Source: Desulfobacterales bacterium GWB2_56_26
Lineage (GTDB): Bacteria; Desulfobacterota; Desulfobulbia; Desulfobulbales; Desulfocapsaceae
Assembly (NCBI GenBank): GCA_001799365.1
Contig: MGTI01000013.1
Coordinates: forward strand, 13,479 to 48,995
Length of the DNA: 35,517 nt
Reading direction: 5' to 3'
Of this stretch, positions 17,289 through 23,820 are shown in pieces. Made by a program: the position numbers and the translations under genes. How positions within the stretch are numbered: the first letter of the stretch is position 1; every line of letters begins with the position of its first letter. The notes under the pieces are model-generated. The model ran no database searches. It was given only the letters and a program-made list of their open reading frames with translations, and was not told where the DNA came from.

Positions 17289-17382
17289 CGGAAAGAACAG
17301 GACGTTGCTTGGTCTCTAACTCGTTGTTGAGGACGACGCGGAGATCGCAACGCTTTGTTTGCCAGGATCTCAAAAATTATTA

Positions 17383-17424
17383 TTGACAGTGTGCTGCAAA
17401 ATACATAAATAGATATTTATGTAT
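17383..17424 (+). promoter_or_regulatory. arsR promoter with palindromic operator
   Basis: A consensus -35 box TTGACA (17383-17388) is followed at 15 to 17 bp by AT-rich -10 candidates lying inside a perfect inverted repeat, ATACATAAAT (17401-17410) with ATTTATGTAT (17415-17424). An operator covering the -10 region is typical of ArsR-family repression, so this is probably the self-regulatory site controlling the downstream selenoprotein genes. Confidence 0.65.
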
Positions 17425-17502
17425 TGTTCCGGTGTGACCATAAAGCCCATGACGGGATTTACTGGGCCGAAACGGGGCAGGATAATGGCAGGAGAACAAA
17501 CG

Positions 17503-17862
17503 ATGCATGATGATTTTGATAATCCGACGGCAGTACCGGTCGATGAGGAATTCATGTTGGTCAATGAAGAATTTCAGACAGTTGCCTTTCTGGCAAAGTG
17601 CCTGTCCGACGAAAACAGATTGAAGATCCTCTTCTGCATCAGCCGGGGGAAAAAGGCCGTGGGCAGCATTGTCGAAGAACTGGGCCTCTCCCAACCGCTC
17701 GTTTCCCATCATTTGAAGGAACTGAAACGCTCCCTGCTGGTGAAAATCGAACGCAGTGGCCCTTTCATCTATTACGAACTGTCCAACCTCGCCATTCTTG
17801 AGGCAATACGGGATTTGCACACGGTGGCAAAAGATCTGCTGTCGGCACGGACAACCTTTTAG
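17503..17862 (+). CDS. ArsR-family winged-helix transcriptional regulator
   Basis: A 119-residue regulator with an ArsR fold: CLSDENRLKILFCIS, SIVEELGLSQPLVSHHLKEL (recognition helix region), then the wing LLVKIERSGPFIYYELSN. The ATG at 17503 is chosen because AGGAG lies 8 bp upstream; an in-frame ATG at 17485 has no good site. The only two cysteines are in AKCLSD and LFCIS. The metal-binding ELCVC motif of classical ArsR is absent, and no C-terminal cysteine suggests the known SqrR/BigR persulfide pair, so the effector is uncertain. It is the first gene of the selenoprotein island. Confidence 0.88.
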   Translation: MHDDFDNPTAVPVDEEFMLVNEEFQTVAFLAKCLSDENRLKILFCISRGKKAVGSIVEELGLSQPLVSHHLKELKRSLLVKIERSGPFIYYELSNLAILEAIRDLHTVAKDLLSARTTF

Positions 17863-17915
17863 TACCTTACAGGTTATTTCTTGCTTTTTTGCAAGAATAA
17901 CCTGTCTAAAGGTAC
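17862..17915. promoter_or_regulatory. long hairpin between arsR and the next selenoprotein gene
   Basis: GTACCTT-ACAGGTTATTTCTTGC pairs with GCAAGAATAACCTGT-ct-AAGGTAC, about 22 pairs with one bulged base, a small internal loop and a T-rich loop. It starts within the arsR stop codon. No T tract follows, so it could be an mRNA-stabilising or processing hairpin rather than a true terminator. Confidence 0.6.
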
Positions 17916-17967
17916 TTATACCCCCTTGTGGGGTGTTAATTACATTGCAGGAGGTTAGAGGCTGCTC

Positions 17968-18417
17968 ATGAACGAAATTGAAAAAATACTCAACAGTTTG
18001 GACCCCGCAGAAGCGGCAACCCAGACCGCAGCCGCGCTGAAACAGCTGCTCCCGCTGCTCGGCGAGGAAGGCCGGAACCGGTTTATCATGGATCTCTTGG
18101 GCGAAACCGGGCAGGACAAGATTTCCAGCATGGTCCATCTCTGACTTGCCGAGTGCATGGGCGAAGGTGTCGACCCAACGCAAATGTGTCAGAGCCTGGT
18201 GGACAAAGTGGCGCAGTCCAAACAACTGATGGCGATAACCGATCCCGATCTGCTGGTGCTGTTCGAAGACTGGTTTGAAGAACTGGAGGATGAGATCATT
18301 ACACTTATCGATAGATACGGCCCGCAGAATGCCGAGGAGCTTGCCCGAAGAATCGGGCTCTCTCTGCGGGGCTCGACATTTCTTCTGTCTAAACTCAAAC
18401 GCGAAGGAAAGATATGA
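17968..18417 (+). CDS. selenoprotein of unknown family with C-terminal winged-helix-like segment
   Basis: A 149-residue protein read through TGA at 18142-18144 (Sec59). The first 58 codons, from an ATG preceded by AGGAGG and AGAGG, and the downstream 90 codons share one frame. A SECIS-like hairpin sits at the right distance after the TGA. The Sec is in MVHL-Sec-LAECMGEG, a Sec-x3-Cys pair (Sec59, Cys63), with Cys74 nearby. The N-terminal half is helical. The C-terminal part, EDEIITLIDRYGPQNAEELA then RRIGLSLRGSTFLLSKLKRE, reads like a helix-turn-helix with the start of a wing. I do not recognise the family. A redox-sensing DNA-binding selenoprotein is a hypothesis. It lies between arsR and the rhodanese-CcdA gene. 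Confidence 0.75.
18142..18182 (+). promoter_or_regulatory. Sec TGA and SECIS-like hairpin of the winged-helix selenoprotein
   Basis: After the TGA, TGC-a-TGGG-CGA (18154-18164) pairs with TCG-a-CCCA-ac-GCA (18170-18182) around an AGGTG loop (18165-18169) that starts 21 nt past the TGA. An AGGU-type loop at about this distance is the classical bacterial SelB recognition geometry. Confidence 0.75.
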
Positions 18418-18461
18418 TTTCAATGAGTTGTGATTTTAACGGGTTGTGTGCCCATCCTGTT

Positions 18462-18482
18462 GGTGCGCATGGCGCACCCTAC
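18462..18482. repeat. partial copy of the dispersed GGTGCGC palindrome
   Basis: GGTGCGCATGGCGCACCCTAC is the right arm, with one mismatch, of the 21-bp palindromic repeat found intact at 25778, 31603 and 32058. The left arm has decayed here. Confidence 0.6.
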
Positions 18483-18491
18483 GAAGCACCA

Positions 18492-18525
18492 ACGCAGTTC
18501 GAAATAAGACGCAGTTCGAAATAAG
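18492..18525. repeat. 17-bp tandem duplication
   Basis: ACGCAGTTCGAAATAAG occurs twice with no spacer (18492-18508 and 18509-18525), directly after the decayed palindrome and just upstream of the rhodanese-CcdA gene. Confidence 0.8.
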
Positions 18526-18549
18526 GTTGATCTCAAGAAGGACCTCGCT

Positions 18550-20307
18550 ATGCAAAACAACAAAACGACATTTGCCGCAATCATAGCGGTATTGCTGACA
18601 ATCGGCAGTCTCTGGCTGACCAATCAGGCGGTTACGCCCAAACAGGCCACGTGGGACGATGTGCTGGTCGAAGGGAAAAATGGTGGGTACCAGATAATTA
18701 CCACCGATGAACTTGCCAAGCGCTACCAACAGGATGCCGGCAGCCTGCTCCTGGTCGATACCCGCCAGGAGTGGGAGTACCGGACCGGGCATCTCAAAGG
18801 AGCTGGAAATTTCTCCATGGAGCCGACAGCCTGGGCAAGATGGCGCAAGGCGGCGGCACTCGAGAACTTTCTCGGGCCGGATAAAGATCGAGCCCTCGTC
18901 TTCTACTGAGCGGGCCTGACATGAGTCCGCAGTGACTCGGCGGCCCGGGTGGCCGTAAAACTTGGTTACAAAAACGTCTATCGCGATCCGTACGGCTACC
19001 CCGAATGGCAGGCGAGGGGCTTGCCGGTGGCGAGTGCTCCCGCCGGCCTCGCGCAGGCAAGCGAGGAGGCCAAAGCACCGGGGCCGCTCTACGGTTGGGC
19101 GATGATCTGGACACTCCTTGGCATTTTTGCCGGCGGCATGGCCTTGAACCTTACCCCCTGCGTCTATCCTCTGATCCCCATCACCGTTTCCTATTTCGGC
19201 GGCCAGGTAAGTAAAGGAGGGGAAGGGCGCGGCAGACTCGTGGTGCACGGCCTCTGTTACATGCTGGGCCTCGCGCTTACCAACTCGGCGCTCGGGGTGG
19301 CGGCCTCTTTGACCGGCGGTCTCATGGGGGCGATGCTGCAGAATCCCATCGTCCTCGTCGTCGTTGCCGCCGTACTGGTTCTTTTTGCCACCAGCCTCTT
19401 CGGCCTGTGGGATATGCGCTTGCCGAGCGGCCTCACCCAGGCTGCGGCAAAATCCTATACCGGCTATTTCGGCAGCCTCTTCATGGGACTCACCCTCGGC
19501 GTGGTTGCCGCCCCCTGCATCGGTCCATTCGTGCTCGGCCTGCTTACCTGGGTCGCGAGTATGGGCAGTCCGTGGCTCGGCTTCATCATCTTTTTCACCT
19601 TGAGTCTGGGGCTTGGGCTACCGCTCTTCTTCCTGGCGATTTTTTCCGGACAATTGGAGAAACTTCCCCGTTCCGGCGGCTGGATGATCTGGGTGCGAAA
19701 ACTGATGGGCTGGGTGTTGGTCGGCATGGCCGCTCATTTCATTCGGCCCATTCTTCCCGGCCACGGGGGAACCATTCTGCTGGCCGTCGTTGCCTTGGCA
19801 GCGGGAGTGCACCTCGGCTGGATCGATAAAAGTCAGGCAAATTTCCGCGTTTTTCCCCTGCTGAAGGGTATCGCCGGTGTTGCCGGTCTGGTCCTGGCGA
19901 CTTTTCTTGTGGCATCCTGGGCGATGCGAGGCGAGGGCGTCGCCTGGCAGCCGTATGATGAGAAAATTCTCCAGGAAGCAAAAACTCTGGAAAAGCCGGT
20001 CATCATCGATTTTTACGCCACCTGGTGCACGCCATGCCGGGAATTGGAGGAAGTTACCTTTCATAATGCGGCGGTGGTCAAGGAGGCCGGAAGCGATTTT
20101 GTCATGGTCAAGGTGGATGTCACCAAGGGCGGCAATCCGCTCTATGAACGGTTGCTGCAGCAATATGGCGTGAAAGGCGTGCCGACCATCGTCTTCCTCG
20201 ATGCAAGCGGCAAAGAAAGGCCGGATCTTCGTCTGGTGGATTATCTTCCGCCGGACAAGTTCCTGCAGCACATGGCTGGTATAAAGGATGTTCCGATTAA
20301 AAACTAA
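18550..20307 (+). CDS. rhodanese-CcdA/DsbD-thioredoxin fusion with two selenocysteines
   Basis: A 585-residue membrane protein read through two TGA codons, 18907-18909 (Sec120) and 18922-18924 (Sec125). An N-terminal anchor (about 7-25) leads to a rhodanese domain (about 45-160; VDTRQEWEYRTGHLKGAGNF). Its active-site loop reads VFY-Sec-AGLT-Sec-VRSDSAA, so Sec120 sits at the catalytic cysteine position and Sec125 at the loop end. The DsbD/CcdA transmembrane domain follows (about 190-470) with the paired-cysteine helices NLTPCVYP and APCIGP. A C-terminal thioredoxin domain has CTPC in IIDFYATWCTPCRELEE. The layout suggests electron flow from the membrane core to an outward rhodanese domain handling sulfur or selenium species. 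Without readthrough the rhodanese would be cut at its active site. Confidence 0.87.
18907..18947 (+). promoter_or_regulatory. double Sec TGA and composite SECIS-like hairpin
   Basis: The outer stem CGGGCC (18911-18916) pairs with GGCCCG (18942-18947). The inner stem GAGTC (18923-18927) pairs with GACTC (18934-18938) around a CGCAGT loop with G at position two. The second TGA lies inside the structure. One hairpin may serve both codons. Confidence 0.65.
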
Positions 20308-20322
20308 CAAAGGAGATCAACA

Positions 20323-20643
20323 ATGTTGAAGGTGCGATTTTTTCTTAACGAACCAAACGGCAAGCCGTGAAAGAATTTTCAGGAAATGATGCCCAGGTTG
20401 GGCGGGAAATATCAGGATATTGAAATCGAGGTCATGTCCAAACCCATCGCCGAATACCAGAACGACGAGTACTTCGCCCTTGACCTGCCGGTAGCTCCGG
20501 CCGTCATGGTGGGTGACGAGATTGTGGTGGAAGGGGCGAATATCGCCCAGGATAAAGTGGAGAAGGTAATCTGCCGATGCCTGGGGATAGCCGAACCGGA
20601 GACGGAAAAGAAGGGGATTCTGGGGCGTCTTTTTGGCCAATAA
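20323..20643 (+). CDS. small thioredoxin-like selenoprotein (first of tandem pair)
   Basis: A 106-residue protein read through TGA at 20368-20370 (Sec16); an AAAGGAG site precedes the ATG. The N-terminus has a short beta strand (LKVRFFLNE), then PNGKP-Sec-KNFQEM entering a helix. That is the place where thioredoxin folds carry CxxC, but with Sec alone and no first cysteine. LPVAPAVMVGDEIVVEGANI resembles the cis-proline strand and following hairpin of thioredoxin-like proteins. A CRC pair lies near residue 84. It begins 15 bp after the rhodanese-CcdA gene, suggesting it is a redox partner. The specific family was not recognised. Confidence 0.78.
20368..20403 (+). promoter_or_regulatory. Sec TGA and SECIS-like hairpin of first thioredoxin-like selenoprotein
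   Basis: GCCC (20391-20394) pairs with GGGC (20400-20403) around an AGGTT loop that begins 24 nt after the TGA. The stem is short, but loop type and distance fit the bacterial pattern. Confidence 0.6.
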
Positions 20644-20667
20644 TCACCTTCAATGAGGATACCTTGT

Positions 20668-20922
20668 ATGAAAAAGAACATGATTACTCTGTATGTAAAT
20701 GATCCAATGGGCAAGCGCTGAAGCGGGAATATGCAGGCCGCCAGGCAGGCGGCCGAGGAGTTGGGTGCGGAGCTTACCGTGATAAAAAAGACTTCCGAGG
20801 AATACGGCCGGGAAGAAAATCCGCCACCGTGTCCATCGGTGGCAGTGAATGATCATTTCATAGTTCGCAACGGTACGGTCACCTATGAGGATCTCAAGCA
20901 GGCAGTCGGTAAGAATGGATAA
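20668..20922 (+). CDS. small thioredoxin-like selenoprotein (second of tandem pair)
   Basis: An 84-residue protein read through TGA at 20719-20721 (Sec18). The N-terminal strand MITLYVND is followed by PMGKR-Sec-SGNMQAARQAAEE. This matches the upstream gene in the shared motif N-[D/E]-P-x-G-K-x-Sec. ENPPPCPSVAVND then HFIVRNGTVTYEDLKQAV has the cis-proline strand and terminal helix of thioredoxin-like proteins, with a cysteine just before the proline. Start codon and length are supported by the frame reaching a TAA that overlaps the next gene's start. It is probably a diverged tandem duplicate of its neighbour and a redox partner in the same pathway. Confidence 0.78.
20719..20754 (+). promoter_or_regulatory. 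Sec TGA and SECIS-like hairpin of second thioredoxin-like selenoprotein
   Basis: A perfect 7-bp stem, GGCCGCC (20736-20742) with GGCGGCC (20748-20754), carries an AGGCA loop. The stem starts 14 nt and the loop 21 nt after the TGA, as in classical bacterial examples. Confidence 0.75.
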
Positions 20923-21598
20923 GAAAATTGTCATCAAGGCGGCAATCCTGGCGCTGTTCATCGGTGCGGCGATTGTTACGGTACGCTTCACTCCGATAAA
21001 AGATTCGCTCACCCCGGCGCATATCGCTGCCCTGCTGGAGACCGCCGGTATCTGGGCGCCGGCGGTATATATTCTCTTCTACGCCGTTGGTGCGTGCCTC
21101 TTTATTCCCGGCACACTGCTCACGGTGATCGGCGCCGCCGTGTTCGGCCCGTACCTGGGTTTCGTCTATGTTTGGCTGGGAGCGATGCTGGGGGCTTCCG
21201 GCGCCTTTCTGATCGGCCGCTATCTGGGCAGGGATTTCGCCGCCTCGCTCATCGGTCCGCGTCTGAAGAAATACGATGAGGCCATCGGTCGGAATGGCTT
21301 TGCCACGGTCCTTTATCTGCGGCTTATTTATTTTCCGTTCACCCCGATGAATTTCGGCATGGGACTCACGAAGGTACGGTTTCGGGAATATTTCTCGGGA
21401 ACGGCCCTCGGTATCATGGTGGGCACCTTTATTTTTACATTCTTTGTGGGGACGATACAAGAGGTCTGGGCCGGTGGTCGGTGGGAGGAGTTGTTGAGCT
21501 GGAAGGTCGTGGTCTCACTCGCGCTCTTCGTCTTCTCATTTTTCATCCCCAAAATCCTGAAAATGTCACGGATGACCAAAGAAGCCGAAACTGTTTAA
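20915..21598 (+). CDS. TVP38/TMEM64-family (VTT domain) membrane protein
   Basis: A 227-residue inner-membrane protein with about five or six hydrophobic segments. The VTT/DedA-like core is clear: FIPGTLLTVIGAAVFGPYLG, GASGAFLIGRYLGRDF, then LRLIYFPFTPMNFGMGLTKV. The ATG at 20915 overlaps the end of the preceding selenoprotein gene, so the two are co-translated. Members of this family are often found in clusters with thioredoxin- or mercury/selenite-related genes and have been linked to lipid scrambling or selenite handling. Its role here is unknown but its operon membership is clear. Confidence 0.87.
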   Translation: MDKKIVIKAAILALFIGAAIVTVRFTPIKDSLTPAHIAALLETAGIWAPAVYILFYAVGACLFIPGTLLTVIGAAVFGPYLGFVYVWLGAMLGASGAFLIGRYLGRDFAASLIGPRLKKYDEAIGRNGFATVLYLRLIYFPFTPMNFGMGLTKVRFREYFSGTALGIMVGTFIFTFFVGTIQEVWAGGRWEELLSWKVVVSLALFVFSFFIPKILKMSRMTKEAETV

Positions 21599-21631
21599 GC
21601 AAGAACTGCCAGCAAAGGAGGGCGCTTTCCA

Positions 21632-22456
21632 ATGGTCTTGCTGGAAACTGAGAAAATCGTTCGCTTAGGCATCTTCTTCGCCATCTTCGTCGTGCTGGCC
21701 ATCGTGGAAATTTTCAGGCCGCGGAGGAGGTTGACCGTTTCCAAGGCCGGGCGGTGGTTCACAAATCTCGTTATCATCGCTCTCAATCCTTTGACGGTAG
21801 CCTTGATCTTCCCCGTTCTGCCCACCGGGGTGGCACTGCTCGCCGCCGAACACAATTGGGGGCTGCTCAGCCATCCGGCCATTCCCACATGGCTGAAATT
21901 TGTCGGCGGCTTTGTCCTGCTGGACTTGGTCGTTTATGTGCAACATGTCCTGCATCACGCCGTCCCGGTCCTCTGGCGCCTCCATCGGGTGCATCACACG
22001 GATCTCGATTTCGATCTGACTACCGGCCTGCGGTTTCACCCCCTGGAAATCGTCGTATCGATGGCCGTCAAACTGGCGGCCGTGGCCGCTATCGGCCCGC
22101 CGCCGCTGGCGGTTCTGCTCTTCGAAGTGGTCTTGAACGTCACCTCCCAGTTCAACCACAGCAATATTCACCTCCCTGAAAAGATCGACCGGCTGCTGCG
22201 CTTGCTGGTCGTGACGCCGGATATGCACCGGGTCCATCACTCGGTAATCGTCCGGGAGACGAACAGCAACTTCGGCTTCAATCTGCCATGGTGGGACCGG
22301 CTCTCTGGAACATACAAAGATCAACCCGTGGGAGGCCACCAGGATATGACGATCGGTCTAGCTCAATTCCGGGACCTGCGGCAACTTTCCCTGTTGCGGT
22401 TGCTGAGGTTGCCATTCTCAGGCGATGCCGGGGCGGTGCCCATAAACCGGCATTGA
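21632..22456 (+). CDS. sterol desaturase / fatty-acid hydroxylase family membrane protein
   Basis: A 274-residue membrane protein with the di-iron histidine motifs of the family: H105-x2-HH in QHVLHHAVP, H118-x2-HH in LHRVHHTD, FHP near 136, NHSN near 176 and H199-x2-HH in MHRVHHSV. Hydrophobic segments occupy about 10-28, 45-72 and 90-105. The family uses a di-iron centre and normally O2 to hydroxylate or desaturate lipids, which is unexpected in an apparent anaerobe. An AGGAGG site lies before the ATG. It follows the TVP38-type gene by 33 bp. The substrate is unknown. Confidence 0.85.
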   Translation: MVLLETEKIVRLGIFFAIFVVLAIVEIFRPRRRLTVSKAGRWFTNLVIIALNPLTVALIFPVLPTGVALLAAEHNWGLLSHPAIPTWLKFVGGFVLLDLVVYVQHVLHHAVPVLWRLHRVHHTDLDFDLTTGLRFHPLEIVVSMAVKLAAVAAIGPPPLAVLLFEVVLNVTSQFNHSNIHLPEKIDRLLRLLVVTPDMHRVHHSVIVRETNSNFGFNLPWWDRLSGTYKDQPVGGHQDMTIGLAQFRDLRQLSLLRLLRLPFSGDAGAVPINRH

Positions 22457-22682
22457 TCATACGCAAGGCCATTGAGTTTTTGGGCGATGGCTCTCAAAAT
22501 AAAGCCGGTCGGACGACATGAAATGACCCCATTGCTCATCTCTTTGCCTGCCGATAGATTCGGCTGTGTGATCGGCCTTCGTCGGCGAATGTTTTTGCAG
22601 ACGAATATCCAACCGACAAAGCTGAATTTTGTACACCGTCGGCCCATGAATTGTTAATAAAGAGGGCAGGAGGAAAGAATCT

Positions 22683-23039
22683 ATGAAATGTGTCGACCCC
22701 TGCATCATCAATTCCGTTACACTGGGAAACAAAACCTACCTGGTGAACGACAAGAATTACCTGAAAAACTTCCACGACTGGGATGAACGGATCCGGGACT
22801 GGCTGGCGTCCGCCGAGCAGGTCGAGTTGAGCCCGGAGCATATTCATATCATCGAGCTGCTGCGCAGGCTGTACTCCCAAAACAGCAAGCATCCGGTCCT
22901 CAGGATGATTACCGCCGATATGACCGGCCGGTTCGGCGCGGAAAAAGGCACGGTGAAATATTTCCACAGCCTGTTCCCGGGAGGGATTCACCAGGCCTTC
23001 CTCGTTGCCGGTTTGCCCATGCAGGATAGCTGCTGTTGA
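22683..23039 (+). CDS. DsrC/TusE-family protein ending in Cys-Cys
   Basis: A 118-residue protein with an AGGAGG site. The DsrC fold is visible: YLVNDKNYLKNFHDWDERIR at the start, LRRLYSQNSKHPVLRMITADM in the middle, and a C-terminal arm HQAFLVAGLPMQDSCC. True DsrC carries one cysteine in the ACKIAGLPKP segment and one at the penultimate position. Here the first is replaced (AFLVAGLP) and the arm ends with two adjacent cysteines. CVDPC near the N-terminus is another possible redox pair. It follows the selenoprotein island by a 226-bp gap with no gene, and probably acts as a sulfur carrier or sensor rather than the dissimilatory DsrC substrate. Confidence 0.83.
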   Translation: MKCVDPCIINSVTLGNKTYLVNDKNYLKNFHDWDERIRDWLASAEQVELSPEHIHIIELLRRLYSQNSKHPVLRMITADMTGRFGAEKGTVKYFHSLFPGGIHQAFLVAGLPMQDSCC

Positions 23040-23079
23040 CAGGCATCGTATACTTTTCCCCTTGAAGCCATTCGCCCTG

Positions 23080-23820
23080 ATGAAGACAAGCCACCCTGGA
23101 CCACCGATCGACAATTCTGAGATCCTGCTGATCCTCGGCACCGATCTGGCCGGTAAGGATCATTTTGCCAATGTCGTAACCGATGCCGCCGCCGTCGCCG
23201 GCATCAGGGTGGAGCGGCGGCGCGGTCGCTTCAGCGCCCGGCCTGACACGCGAAGGACCTCCGAGGGCAAAGGAGCCGTCAAGCTGTGTCTGGAATGGCT
23301 CTTCCTCGCCACGCTGCCGCTCTATTGCCGGCTGCTTCCCTATATCATTGCCGTTCTCGTCCGCTGCGATCTGCGGCTTTTTCGTGCTCCCAAGTCCGTT
23401 TCGCTGATTGTCGTCAGCCACACCGCGCTACGCCTGCTGGCTTTCGCCCTGGGCCATATCTTCGACAGAGTCGAGGACATCAGGCTGCCTTCCGTAGTCG
23501 ATGCCACGCTCCGGACCCTTGCTCCGGCCACCGGGGCGCGCACCGTGGTGCTCGATGTCGACCACGAGGTGAGGGCAGCGAGGCTGCAGGAACGGTTGCA
23601 GCGCGGCACCGTCGACTTCTTCGATAGCTATATGGAAAAGGATCCCCTCCGCTCCGAACGGATCGAGAGCTTTCTGGTCTGGATCGGCACGACCTATCTC
23701 GAGGCTGTGCGGATCGAAAACAACAATCTGAGCGATGCCGAGCTGCTGGCCTCTCTGCCGGAGGATCTGCGGAGAAGGTGTGGAACCGTCAGCCGCCCAA
23801 TTCCCCCCGCACCAGATTGA
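23080..23820 (+). CDS. P-loop nucleotide (thymidylate) kinase-like protein
   Basis: A 246-residue protein with a Walker A-like loop GTDLAGKDHFAN near residue 25. LDVDHEVRAARLQERLQRGT and FDSYMEKDPLRSERI near 165-205 resemble the lid and product-binding parts of dTMP kinases. The middle part is unusually hydrophobic (YIIAVLVRCDLRLF). The ATG at 23080 lacks a good ribosome site, and a longer start at 23005 would overlap the DsrC-like gene, so the start is uncertain. Its 3' end overlaps the convergent aconitase gene by 32 bp. It may phosphorylate a nucleotide or be a non-canonical kinase. Confidence 0.6.
   Translation: MKTSHPGPPIDNSEILLILGTDLAGKDHFANVVTDAAAVAGIRVERRRGRFSARPDTRRTSEGKGAVKLCLEWLFLATLPLYCRLLPYIIAVLVRCDLRLFRAPKSVSLIVVSHTALRLLAFALGHIFDRVEDIRLPSVVDATLRTLAPATGARTVVLDVDHEVRAARLQERLQRGTVDFFDSYMEKDPLRSERIESFLVWIGTTYLEAVRIENNNLSDAELLASLPEDLRRRCGTVSRPIPPAPD

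Noticed and set aside
18490-18530. GTTCGAA resembling a tRNA T-loop
   Set aside because: It is part of a 17-bp tandem duplication; no acceptor, D or anticodon arms can be built. No tRNA, including a selC-type tRNA, was found in the window.
23037-23039. TGA after Cys-Cys in the DsrC-like gene read as another Sec
   Set aside because: DsrC proteins end about here, no hairpin with a suitable loop follows, and the 30 downstream codons resemble nothing.
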